A stretch of DNA of 36,026 nucleotides from Natrialbaceae archaeon B1-Br10_E2g2 (GTDB lineage Archaea > Halobacteriota > Halobacteria > Halobacteriales > Natrialbaceae). The notes below the pieces were generated by a model, which saw only the letters and a program-made list of their open reading frames with translations, did no database searches and was not told where the DNA came from. This document shows, piece by piece, positions 9,673 to 18,331 of the stretch. The position numbers were made by a program, and so were the translations under genes. The DNA lies in the NCBI GenBank assembly GCA_001563805.1, contig LKMK01000004.1, positions 1 to 36,026 on the forward strand, read 5' to 3'. Numbering within the stretch: the stretch's first letter is position 1; every line of letters starts with the position of its first letter.

Positions 9673-9978
9673 ATGCGCCCGTTCCACGGGAGGACACGAC
9701 ACTGCAAGCGCTGTAAGTGCGAACTCGAGGGCGGCGAGGAGGGCTGTCCGCGGTGTGGGTTCAACCCCCGCCAGACGGGATTACGCGTCTCGATGGGACT
9801 GTTGCTGGTCGTCGTACTTTCGATGACGATCGTCACCGTCACGGCAGCGTTCTGGACGGGCCTGGAACCGTTCCTCCTGGGGCTCGCGGTCGTCTCGTTC
9901 GGACTCGCCGTCCTGCTGTTTCTCTTCTCGTTTCTCGCCACCCCGTATCGGCTCAGCACGGTCTTCACCTGGTTCTAA
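9673..9978 (+). CDS. Zinc-ribbon small membrane protein
   Basis: 101 aa; CKRCKCELEGGEEGCPRCGF (two CxxC pairs) followed by two hydrophobic segments; TATA-like cctttttagg about 25 nt upstream. Confidence 0.8.
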   Translation: MRPFHGRTRHCKRCKCELEGGEEGCPRCGFNPRQTGLRVSMGLLLVVVLSMTIVTVTAAFWTGLEPFLLGLAVVSFGLAVLLFLFSFLATPYRLSTVFTWF

Positions 9979-10114
9979 CTACGAGTGCAGGGATCGCACG
10001 TTGGTCGCTCGGGGCTAACTGCTCCTTCGAGCGTCCGCGTCTCGAGAAAAGTCAGATCTATTACCAAAACTATATACGGAATTGCCGGTTATCGGAGTAG
10101 TGAGGTTGGTAGCG

Positions 10115-10132
10115 CATGTCACTCGAGACATG
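10115..10132. promoter_or_regulatory. Short dyad upstream of BCCT1
   Basis: catgtc-actcga-gacatg: 6-bp perfect arms, between a TATA-like actatatacgg (about 10070-10080) and the BCCT1 start at 10293. Confidence 0.25.
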
Positions 10133-10292
10133 TTCGCACGGTCCGGGCCCGTAGACGCTGGACCGGGCGGGTGGCGATGGCAACGAGAGGATCGATCAGG
10201 GCGACCGTCGTGTGACGACCTGCCGCCCCGAAACACGACCGGCGATACGGCTTCGAGCGACACGACCGACACGCATACACGGAGGGTAACTC

Positions 10293-12089
10293 ATGACAGA
10301 CGAAGGCAAGCGCGGAATACAAGGCGAACTGTTCCACGCGGAGACGGATCGAGAACCGGGAGACAACAACTGGCAAGGATATGGATTCGACATCAATCCA
10401 CCCGTATTTCTCATCGCAGGTGGGCTGATCGTCCTGTTTATCCTCCTCTCGCTTGCGTTTCCGGACCAGGCGGGAGCGATCTACCAGGATACGCGGATCG
10501 CGATATCCGACTACTTCGACTGGCTGTTCATCCTGGCAGCGAACATCTTCATCATCTTCATGGTTTATCTCGCCATCAGCAAGTACGGCGCGATCCGGCT
10601 CGGCGGCGTCGACGGCGAGAAGGAGTTCAGCGACATCTCCTGGATCGCGATGCTGTTCAGCGCGGGGATGGGGATCGGCCTGATGTTCTTCGGCGTCGCC
10701 GAGCCGGTCTACCACCTCTTCGACCCGCACCTGGGCGCCGAAGCGGGCACTGACGCTGCAGCGGAGGTTGGCATGGCGGTGTCGCTGTTCCACTGGGGCT
10801 TCCATCCGTGGGCGATTTACGCGCTGGTGGCGCTCGGGCTCGCGTTTTTCTCGTACAACCGAGGGCTCCCGCTCACGTTCCGGTCGGTCTTCTACCCGGT
10901 ACTGGGCGAACGGATCTACGGCTGGCCAGGACACGTCATCGACATCTTCACCGTGTTCGCGACGCTGTTCGGCCTCGTGACCTCGCTCGGCCTCGGCGCG
11001 TTACAGATCAACGCCGGGTTGACGTTCGTGGGTGACGAAGTGGGCGCGTTCCCCGCCGTGCCCGACTCGGTCTGGGTGGCCGTCGGGATCATCGCGGTCG
11101 TCACGGGCCTGGCGATCATCTCGGTGTACCTCGGCCTCGACAAGGGGATCCGGCGTCTCAGCAACCTGAACCTGACGCTGATGCTCGTACTTCTGGCGTC
11201 GGTGTTCCTCCTCGGGCCGACGCTGTTCATCCTCGGTGCGCTCCCACAGGGGATCGGCGCGTACATCGGGAACTTCTTCGAACTGTCGTTCTTCGGTAAC
11301 TCCTTCGACAGTCACTACTTCGAGGGGTCGGAGTTCTACGGTCCGGGTGGCGAAGGTGAAGGCGGGTTCCTCGTCGACTGGACGGTGTTCTACTGGGCCT
11401 GGTGGATCTCCTGGTCACCGTTCGTCGGCATGTTCATCGCACGCATCTCGAAGGGGCGTACCATCCGCGAGTTCGTCGGCGGCGTCCTGATGATCCCCGT
11501 CGTCTTCTCGTTCGCCTGGTTCGCGGCGATGGGCGGGACCGCGCTCAACTTCGAAATGGAAGAGGCGACCGCCGGTGCGATCAGCGGTCCGATGTTCGAG
11601 ACCGGCGAGGAACTCGCGATGTTCGCGATGTTCGATCTGATGCCCGGCACCGTGGTCCTGTCAGTGCTGGCGATCATCCTCGTTACGACGTTCTTCGTGA
11701 CGTCTTCGGACTCGGGCTCGCTCGTCCTCGAGCACCTGAGCACCGGCGGAAAACACGAAACCCCGGCGACCGGTCGGGTCTTCTGGGCCGCCTCCGAAGG
11801 GGTCGTCGCGGCCACGCTGTTGATCGCCGGCGGTGACGCGGCAGTCGACGCACTCCAGGCGGCCGCCATCGCCAGCGGCCTCCCCTTTGCGGTGATCCTG
11901 CTGTTTATGATCTACGCCGTGATGCAGGGGCTGAAAAAGGAGTACCGGATCCTCCAGTCGGACGACTTCGAGGAACTGATCGACGACCTCGAGGAGCAGG
12001 GTGAGATCGTCGTCACGAGCGAAACCGGCGACCTCGTGACCGAAGTCAGAACCAGAGACGACAGGGTGGTTAACGTCGGGGGCGACTGA
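10293..12089 (+). CDS. BCCT-family transporter (glycine betaine-type)
   Basis: 598 aa, multi-TM; GMGIGLMFFGVAEPVYH and the BetP-like aromatic box WTVFYWAWWISWSPFVGMFIARISKGRTIREF. Confidence 0.95.
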   Translation: MTDEGKRGIQGELFHAETDREPGDNNWQGYGFDINPPVFLIAGGLIVLFILLSLAFPDQAGAIYQDTRIAISDYFDWLFILAANIFIIFMVYLAISKYGAIRLGGVDGEKEFSDISWIAMLFSAGMGIGLMFFGVAEPVYHLFDPHLGAEAGTDAAAEVGMAVSLFHWGFHPWAIYALVALGLAFFSYNRGLPLTFRSVFYPVLGERIYGWPGHVIDIFTVFATLFGLVTSLGLGALQINAGLTFVGDEVGAFPAVPDSVWVAVGIIAVVTGLAIISVYLGLDKGIRRLSNLNLTLMLVLLASVFLLGPTLFILGALPQGIGAYIGNFFELSFFGNSFDSHYFEGSEFYGPGGEGEGGFLVDWTVFYWAWWISWSPFVGMFIARISKGRTIREFVGGVLMIPVVFSFAWFAAMGGTALNFEMEEATAGAISGPMFETGEELAMFAMFDLMPGTVVLSVLAIILVTTFFVTSSDSGSLVLEHLSTGGKHETPATGRVFWAASEGVVAATLLIAGGDAAVDALQAAAIASGLPFAVILLFMIYAVMQGLKKEYRILQSDDFEELIDDLEEQGEIVVTSETGDLVTEVRTRDDRVVNVGGD

Positions 12090-12106
12090 CAGGTCTGTCG
12101 TGATTC

Positions 12107-12148
12107 GGTACCGGTGGTCGCTGTCCCGGTCGAGCGATCACCGGTACC
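12107..12148. terminator. Strong hairpin immediately downstream of BCCT1
   Basis: ggtaccggtggtcgct (12107-12122) / agcgatcaccggtacc (12133-12148): 16-bp stem with one position that is G-U in RNA, 10-nt loop; starts 18 nt after the stop codon. Confidence 0.55.
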
Positions 12149-12575
12149 ACGGTGCACCGATTCGTATGATCCGGTCAGCGGTACCGGCCGATCGGCCCGA
12201 CCACAGGCGTTCGCGACCGGGCCGAAGCTGCCGTACAGGTGGCCCAACGACGATCACCTACGTTCTTCACGGGGCCGCTTTCATCCCGCCCGTTTCGTCC
12301 GGGCTACGGCCGATCGACGAACTCGAGCGACGCGAGGACGATCGCCCGACGATCGGCACGCACTCGATACCATCTCGATTCCGGAACAGGAACCTCACGT
12401 CGTGGTGAACAATCGTTTCGTTGGCACTCACATCGGGTCGATAGAATAGAAGAGCGGACGGGGCTCGAGCTCGGTTTCCCGTTTCGGTCGGGGTGTCGTA
12501 GCTACCGACTACGCTGCTCGAGTATGTGTTCAGATGGTCGTTCGCCGGGGTCGGGATCGCTGCGGATCGCCACCA

Positions 12576-13001
12576 CTAGGGTGTGCGAACGACCGTAACC
12601 GGCTTCGGACACATCCGCACGACTTTCTCGGCGTTCGATCCGAGGTACTTCTCGATCGTCCCGCGCCCCCGTTCGGCGACGATCACGCTGTCGACGTCTT
12701 CCTCTCTGGCGTAATCGACGATCTCCTGTGCGATGTTCCCCGTCTTGACGACGCCGACGCCCTCGAGTCCGCGTTCTTCGGCCTGGTCGACGACGTTCTT
12801 GACGACTTCCTCACCGAACGCCCGGTACTCGTCCATCTCGCTTTCGCTTACACCGACCGTGAGGATGTACGCCGCTTTGGTTTCGACGACGTATATCACG
12901 TGCACCGTGGCCCCGAACACCTCCGCGAGATCGAGACCGTGCTCGACTGCACGCGCTGCTTTATCACTTCCATCAGTCGCGATAAGTATGTTGTCTTGCA
13001 T
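12576..13001 (-). CDS. Universal stress protein (UspA family)
   Basis: 141 aa; ILIATDGSDKAARAVEHGLDLAEVFGATVHVIYVVE, EIVDYAREEDVDSVIVAERGRGTIEKYLGSNAEKVVRMCPKPVTVV. Confidence 0.93.
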   Translation of the reverse strand: MQDNILIATDGSDKAARAVEHGLDLAEVFGATVHVIYVVETKAAYILTVGVSESEMDEYRAFGEEVVKNVVDQAEERGLEGVGVVKTGNIAQEIVDYAREEDVDSVIVAERGRGTIEKYLGSNAEKVVRMCPKPVTVVRTP

Positions 13002-13261
13002 GACCGTTGCCCTAGCGGACTATTCGAAAGACGGCATCATATATCTTGGGACAGTCTATCACACACTGCTGGACGGAGCCGGTATCGACCACCTGGAGAG
13101 ATGGACGAATCGATGTTCGTCCTCCACGGTCCGCGACCGGCCGTCGAGATCGCCGGGCTCGAGGGAGACCGGACGGTCCCGGACGGCCGACGGTATCGAG
13201 CTCCCGGTCCGATCGCGAGCCGCTCCCCGGTCGGGCCGGAACTGGGTCTCAGGAGTCCGTC

Positions 13262-13417
13262 TCAATCGACGTTCATCTCACGAGTGTAAATGGCGAACGC
13301 GACGAACGTGAGCAAGGTCCCGGCGAAAAAGTAATTTCCCTGGACGAGGGCCAGGAGACTCGCACCAGCCAGTATCACTGCGAGAATCGTAGCAACGGTT
13401 CCGACGAGTTGGGACAT
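13262..13417 (-). CDS. Small membrane protein (51 aa; start revised from the track ORF)
   Basis: MSQLVGTVATILAVILAGASLLALVQGNYFFAGTLLTFVAFAIYTREMNVD; hydrophobic from its internal Met, while the 43-aa upstream extension of the track ORF looks non-coding. Confidence 0.6.
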   Translation of the reverse strand: MSQLVGTVATILAVILAGASLLALVQGNYFFAGTLLTFVAFAIYTREMNVD

Positions 13418-13454
13418 ATTCACATCACGTCGACGACGGGAGTTATACGTATCG

Positions 13455-13625
13455 TCAGTTCGAGGACCCGGTCCACTCTGCGGCCAACCCGACGGCGCCG
13501 AGGACGAGCGCAACGGCTCCAATACCTGCGGTGAGTACCTCTCCACCGACCAGCCCGCTGACGAGGAAGGCGAGTCCGCCGAACAGCAGGAAGGCCCGAA
13601 CGACCGTCCGAGCGTTCCAGTGCAT
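13455..13625 (-). CDS. Small membrane protein (56 aa), not in supplied ORF track
   Basis: MHWNARTVVRAFLLFGGLAFLVSGLVGGEVLTAGIGAVALVLGAVGLAAEWTGSSN*; two hydrophobic segments, between two usp genes on the same strand. Confidence 0.6.
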   Translation of the reverse strand: MHWNARTVVRAFLLFGGLAFLVSGLVGGEVLTAGIGAVALVLGAVGLAAEWTGSSN

Positions 13626-13719
13626 GCTCAGAGGTGTCCAGTACCGTGCGAGACCGCCGTCCTCGCCACGAGTTGCACGTCCGGATCATCTGGTCGTCCT
13701 CGAGTTGCTGATCGACCGC

Positions 13720-14145
13720 TCATTGCTCGATGACGACCGTCGCCGCGTCCTCGGCCATCCGGATGACGTTCGATGCGGTGCTCCCGACGTGTCTGTCGAT
13801 CGCATCGTGGCCCTGTTTGCCCACCAGGATGGCGTCGATGTCGTTGCGTTCGGCGTAGTCGACGATCTCCTCTGCCGGACGACCAGTCCTGAGCGCACCA
13901 GTGGCCTCGAGACCGCGATCCCCCGCCCGTTCGACGATGTCCGTGACGAGCTCTTCGCCGTACTCCCTGTAGGCCTCCAGCTCGTTGTCGGAGAGCCCCA
14001 CGGTCAAAATGTAGGTTGCCTTCGTTTCGACTACGTACAGTGCGTGCACCGTTGCATCCATCTCTTCGGCGATGTCGAGACCGTACTCGACGCATGGTTC
14101 AGCCTCGTCACTCCCGTCGGTCGCGATCAAAACGTTATCGTACAT
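13720..14145 (-). CDS. Universal stress protein (UspA family), paralog of 12576-13001
   Basis: 141 aa; NVLIATDGSDEAEPCVEYGLDIAEEMDATVHALYVVETKATYILTVGLS, VGKQGHDAIDRHVGSTASNVIRM. Confidence 0.93.
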   Translation of the reverse strand: MYDNVLIATDGSDEAEPCVEYGLDIAEEMDATVHALYVVETKATYILTVGLSDNELEAYREYGEELVTDIVERAGDRGLEATGALRTGRPAEEIVDYAERNDIDAILVGKQGHDAIDRHVGSTASNVIRMAEDAATVVIEQ

Positions 14146-14302
14146 CTGTTTTCGTCCTCGTCTTCGCCGTAGTATCGACGTGATAGCATATAGTCCTTGC
14201 TTCTGTTACCATATCGCATGGTCTCCCGGCGACGTTCGCCGATCAGGGCGGGAGGGCCCGTTTGCCGGTACTACTTTGCCGTCTCGGCCCGTCCGTTCAC
14301 GC

Positions 14303-15529
14303 GTGGCGACGGATCACTCAGACTCCTCGGAGTCTGCGCTCGAGCGGTTGTTCTCCCACGGCGAGACGGTTCGTCTCGTCAACTGGCGAGCGCTTTCCGG
14401 GGCGAAGTCGGCGGTCATCCTGTGTGGGTTCGTCGCCGTGCTCTCGTTCGTCACCGGCCTATCGAATCTCGCCCAGCCGACGGTCGCCGACGACGGTCCC
14501 CTCGCGACGGTTCTCCCCGGCGGACCGAGCGTCGTTCCGTTTACCGGCGTCCTGCTGGCGTTCGTCCTCGGGGCACTCGTGTTCGGACTCGGGCGCCGGA
14601 AGCGCCTCGCCTGGTATCTCACGGTACTCACGCTCCCACTCACCTCGCTGTTACCCCTGACGGCGTTCCAGACGACGGACGTTCCGCTCTTGCTCTCGGT
14701 TCTCCTCGCCCTCCCGCTGTTGCTCGTCAACCGGGACGCGTTCGATCGGCGCCTCGAGCTCTCCTCGCTCCAGATCGCCTCGCTGTCCTCGATCGTGGGT
14801 GTCGTGTTGTACGGCACGATCGGCACCTACGCGATTCGCGATCAATTCACCGGTATCGACACCTGGGGCGATTCGGTCTACTACGTCGTCGTGACCATCG
14901 CGACGGTCGGATACGGGGACATCACGCCGCTGACAACCGGGGCGAAGTGGTTCTCGCTGTCGATCATCCTCTTCGGAACCGGCGCGTTCACGGTCGCTAT
15001 CGGGGCCTTGATCGTGCCGGCGATCGAGAAACGAATGGCCACCGTATTCGGAAACATGACACCATCAGAACTCACGTTACTCGAGGACCACGTGCTAGTG
15101 CTCGGGCACAGCGACATGACGGACTCCCTGCTCGAGGAACTCGACGACGAGGTCGACGTCGTGGTCGTTACGCCCGACGCGGACGCAGCAGCCACGCTAA
15201 CCGACCGGGCGGTCAACGTCCTCACCGACGATCCGACGCACGAGGCGACGCTTCGCGACGCCAAGATCGGCGACGCTGCGGGCGTGATCGTCGCGACACA
15301 CGACGACGCCAACGACGTCCTCGCCGCCCTCGCGGCCCGGAAGGTGAACCCCGACGTCCGCATCGTCGCCGCAGCGACCGACGGACAGCACGTCGACAAA
15401 CTCGAGGCGGTCGGCGCGGACGAGGTCATCAGCCCCGTCGAGATGGCCGGCCGGCTCCTCGGCCGGTCGATCCTCGAGAAGCCGTCGGCCGAGTCGCTGC
15501 TCGAACCGACCGACGACGACGCGTCGTGA
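14303..15529 (+). CDS. Potassium channel protein with RCK/TrkA-N-like domain
   Basis: Pore-loop signature VYYVVVTIATVGYGDITPLTTGAKWF, several N-terminal TM segments, C-terminal TrkA-N-like region (DHVLVLGHSDMTDSLLEEL...). GTG at 14303 preferred to the track start at 14072, which overlaps the antisense usp gene. Confidence 0.88.
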   Translation: MATDHSDSSESALERLFSHGETVRLVNWRALSGAKSAVILCGFVAVLSFVTGLSNLAQPTVADDGPLATVLPGGPSVVPFTGVLLAFVLGALVFGLGRRKRLAWYLTVLTLPLTSLLPLTAFQTTDVPLLLSVLLALPLLLVNRDAFDRRLELSSLQIASLSSIVGVVLYGTIGTYAIRDQFTGIDTWGDSVYYVVVTIATVGYGDITPLTTGAKWFSLSIILFGTGAFTVAIGALIVPAIEKRMATVFGNMTPSELTLLEDHVLVLGHSDMTDSLLEELDDEVDVVVVTPDADAAATLTDRAVNVLTDDPTHEATLRDAKIGDAAGVIVATHDDANDVLAALAARKVNPDVRIVAAATDGQHVDKLEAVGADEVISPVEMAGRLLGRSILEKPSAESLLEPTDDDAS

Positions 15530-15773
15530 GGGCACCCTCCGCGCGCCGGCGCCGACCAGGGCAGGGACCACTGGACCACCGTCGACGGACCACAACGTAT
15601 CAGTATAGTGTCTTTTTGTGGGCTGGCGAACAGTCGTCCGGTTTGTGAACTCGCAGTGTGACCCGCTCCCTGTCGCGACCGTGTACATGGCCGGACGTCG
15701 CGTACGGGAGTCGTCCAGTATCCGACGAGACGCTCGGGGGAATTGATTTACGCCGGGGCGAAAACGTTCGAAT

Positions 15774-17624
15774 ATGGGCATTCAGGGAGTCAGCGCCGGT
15801 GAACGCGCCCTCCGAAAGCTCGTGGTTCCGCTCTGTCTCCTGTCGGGGATCGTCGTCGTCTCGGGCTTTTTCTTCCCGGAACTCGTCGGCGAAACCATCC
15901 CTGGCCGGGCCTGGCTCGCCACGTCTCTCGTCTTCTTCGCCTCCGGGCTGAGCTACCTGGCGGTGTTACCAACCGACGTCGACGAGACGACGGACGGCTT
16001 CGATCCGGAGGATCTACTGCGTGTCCGCCGGCTCGAGCTGGCGGACACCGCGAAGGGATTTTGGGCCCGTCAGGATCCGATCACCTTCGGCGTCCCGGTC
16101 GTCGTGTTCGCGCTCTTTTTCGTCGGGCAGCTGGTGATTCCATCGGAGACGATCGCTACCGTCGATGCCGCACAGGCCGCAGTGACCACGTACGGTGGGT
16201 CGGTGTTTTCCGCCGTCGTGCTGCTCGCCGTCCTGTTCTGTCTGTTCTTGCTGGCTGGGCCGTGGGGGTCGGTGAAACTCGGTGGTCCGGATGCCGAACC
16301 GTCGTACACGTACCCCGTCTACTTCACAATGTTCTTTACAGCCGGCATCGCCGCCGGCATCGTCTTCTGGGGGCCGGCGGAGGCGCTGTTTCACTACGAG
16401 ACGCCGCCGGCGTACTTCGACGTCGATCCGGGGTCGGAGGGCGCTGCCGAGGCGGCGCTCACCTACGCTCTGTTCCACTGGGGATTTTCCGCCTGGAGCG
16501 CCTACATCGCGCTCGGCGTTCCGATCGCATACTACGTCTACGAGCGCGGTGCGCCGTTGCGGGTTTCGGCGATCCTGACCCCGTTTCTGGGCACCGAGAA
16601 CCTCGACTCGGCGTGGTGTCGGCTCGTCGACCTCCTCGCCGTCTTCGCGACGATCGGCGGGATCGCCACCTCCATCGCACTCGTCGGCGAACAGTTCCTC
16701 GTCGGGGTCGACTTCCAGTGGGACATGACCTTCGATACGCTCGGTTCGGTCCTGTTCGTCGGCGGCCTGACGTTCATCTTCGTCGTCTCGGCCCAGAGCG
16801 GCGTTCACCGTGGGATCAGACGGATCGCGGCCGTCAACGTCGTCCTGTTCGGGCTGTTCGCAGCGCTGTTTCTCGCCGTCGCCCCGCGAACCGTCGTCCT
16901 CGAGAGCAGCTCGAGCGCGCTCGGTAGCTACGGCGCGAACGTCGTTCCGATGAGTCTTCACCTTGGCGACGGGCTGGTCGCCGACGAGTGGGTCGCGGAG
17001 TGGACGATCTGGAACTGGGCGTGGTGGCTCTCGTGGGCGCCGTTCGCCGGCCTCTTTCTGGCTGCGCTCTCCCGCGGTCGGCGAATCAGAACCGTCGTCC
17101 TGACGGGGTTCGTCGCGACGTCGCTGGCGACGATGGTCTGGTTTCTGCTGCTCGGTTCGACTGCCGTTCACCTCCAGCAGACGAGTGCCGTAGACGTGCT
17201 TGCGGCGGTCGAGGCCTACGGCGGTTCCGAGGCCGTCGCCGGCTTCCCGATGTTCGAGATGTTCGCGATCGGCCAGCTGCTCGTCTTCGTCTTCCTGGCG
17301 CTGATCGTCGTCTTCATGACGACCTCCGCCGACACCTCGACGCTCGTCGTGGCGGTGCTGGCGACGAAACGCGACTTCGCCCCGACGACCGGCTCGATCA
17401 TCTTCTGGGGGGGCTTTCAGGGACTCGTCGCCGTCTCCGTGCTCGTCACCGACACCGCGGAAGTCCTGCAGGCGATGGCCGTCTTGACTGGCGGTCCGTT
17501 CGCCCTGCTGGTCTGTCTCGCGCTGGTCGGCCTCGTCGGAACGCTTCTCACACGCGAGGACGATCGCTCCACGTCTATCGACTCCGAGGGGTCGGGAGAA
17601 GACAACGGGAGCACCGACCGGTGA
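15774..17624 (+). CDS. BCCT-family transporter (divergent)
   Basis: 616 aa, multi-TM; YFTMFFTAGIAAGIVFWGPAEALFHYE and WTIWNWAWWLSWAPFAGLFLAALSRGRRIR align with BCCT TM3 and TM8; TATA-like ttgattta 27 nt upstream. Confidence 0.9.
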   Translation: MGIQGVSAGERALRKLVVPLCLLSGIVVVSGFFFPELVGETIPGRAWLATSLVFFASGLSYLAVLPTDVDETTDGFDPEDLLRVRRLELADTAKGFWARQDPITFGVPVVVFALFFVGQLVIPSETIATVDAAQAAVTTYGGSVFSAVVLLAVLFCLFLLAGPWGSVKLGGPDAEPSYTYPVYFTMFFTAGIAAGIVFWGPAEALFHYETPPAYFDVDPGSEGAAEAALTYALFHWGFSAWSAYIALGVPIAYYVYERGAPLRVSAILTPFLGTENLDSAWCRLVDLLAVFATIGGIATSIALVGEQFLVGVDFQWDMTFDTLGSVLFVGGLTFIFVVSAQSGVHRGIRRIAAVNVVLFGLFAALFLAVAPRTVVLESSSSALGSYGANVVPMSLHLGDGLVADEWVAEWTIWNWAWWLSWAPFAGLFLAALSRGRRIRTVVLTGFVATSLATMVWFLLLGSTAVHLQQTSAVDVLAAVEAYGGSEAVAGFPMFEMFAIGQLLVFVFLALIVVFMTTSADTSTLVVAVLATKRDFAPTTGSIIFWGGFQGLVAVSVLVTDTAEVLQAMAVLTGGPFALLVCLALVGLVGTLLTREDDRSTSIDSEGSGEDNGSTDR

Positions 17625-17743
17625 GCGCGTCGGCGGTGTTCGCGCTCGCTTCCGAAGCCACAACGTATCCGTTATCGAACATCAGTTGCGTTCGCCGGCG
17701 GCGGCGGTACGTATATGATCGTCCCGGACGACGTCCCGATGGG

Positions 17744-18124
17744 ATGAAACGCCTCGTTAGCACCGACGACGCACCCGCAGCGGTTGGCGCGTACAGCCAG
17801 GCGACGACCGACGGAAGCCTCCTCTTTACCGCAGGACAGCTTCCGTTGACGGCCGACGGCGAACTGCTCGAGGACGAGTCCGTCGCCGTCCAGACCCGCC
17901 AGTGTCTCGAGAACGTCGCGGCGATCCTCGACGCCGAGGAACTGGCCCTCGAGGACGTGCTGAAGGTGACGATCTACCTCGACGATATCGACGACTTCGA
18001 GGAGATGAACGAGACCTACGCCGAGTTCTTCGACGACGAACCGCCCGCCAGAAGCGCCATCGAGGTCGGCGCCGTCCCGAAGGGGGCGGCACTCGAGATC
18101 GAGGCCGTCGCGACGCTCGAGTGA
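17744..18124 (+). CDS. ridA: RidA/YjgF/UK114 family enamine/imine deaminase
   Basis: 126 aa from ATG 17744; VSTDDAPAAVGAYSQATTDGSLLFTAGQLP, ETYAEFFDDEPPARSAIEVGAVPKGAALEIEAVA; TATA-like gtatatga about 30 nt upstream. Confidence 0.92.
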   Translation: MKRLVSTDDAPAAVGAYSQATTDGSLLFTAGQLPLTADGELLEDESVAVQTRQCLENVAAILDAEELALEDVLKVTIYLDDIDDFEEMNETYAEFFDDEPPARSAIEVGAVPKGAALEIEAVATLE

Positions 18125-18203
18125 TACTGTCGGACAGCAGTCACTGAAGAGCATTCGCCAAGGGGTAGTGGCGAAGTCTCACACTAGTTCTGTCCGACAG
18201 TAT
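18124..18203. repeat. 80-bp nested inverted-repeat element (MITE-like or bidirectional terminator)
   Basis: atactgtcggacag (18124-18137) / ctgtccgacagtat (18190-18203): perfect 14-bp terminal inverted repeats; inner ttcgcca (18154-18160) / tggcgaa (18169-18175) perfect 7-bp stem. Starts on the last base of the ridA stop codon. Confidence 0.7.
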
Positions 18204-18331
18204 GAGAGGCGACGGCTCCCGTCCGGATCGGCGGGCAGGACAGTCGATTCGCTCGAGAGGCGACGAAAAGACGCGCACGGAGAGCCCGAAACGCGTCGAA
18301 AAGATGCACACGGAGTCGACCGAGACGGCGC

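Noticed and set aside
10115-10132. catgtctcg shared between the BCCT1 upstream dyad and the dmdA-like start region as a common operator
   Set aside because: Only 9 nt shared, one copy overlaps a start codon, and the flanking dyad is not shared; likely chance.
14072-14302. N-terminal extension of the K+ channel ORF
   Set aside because: Overlaps the antisense usp gene and lacks coding character; GTG at 14303 fits better.
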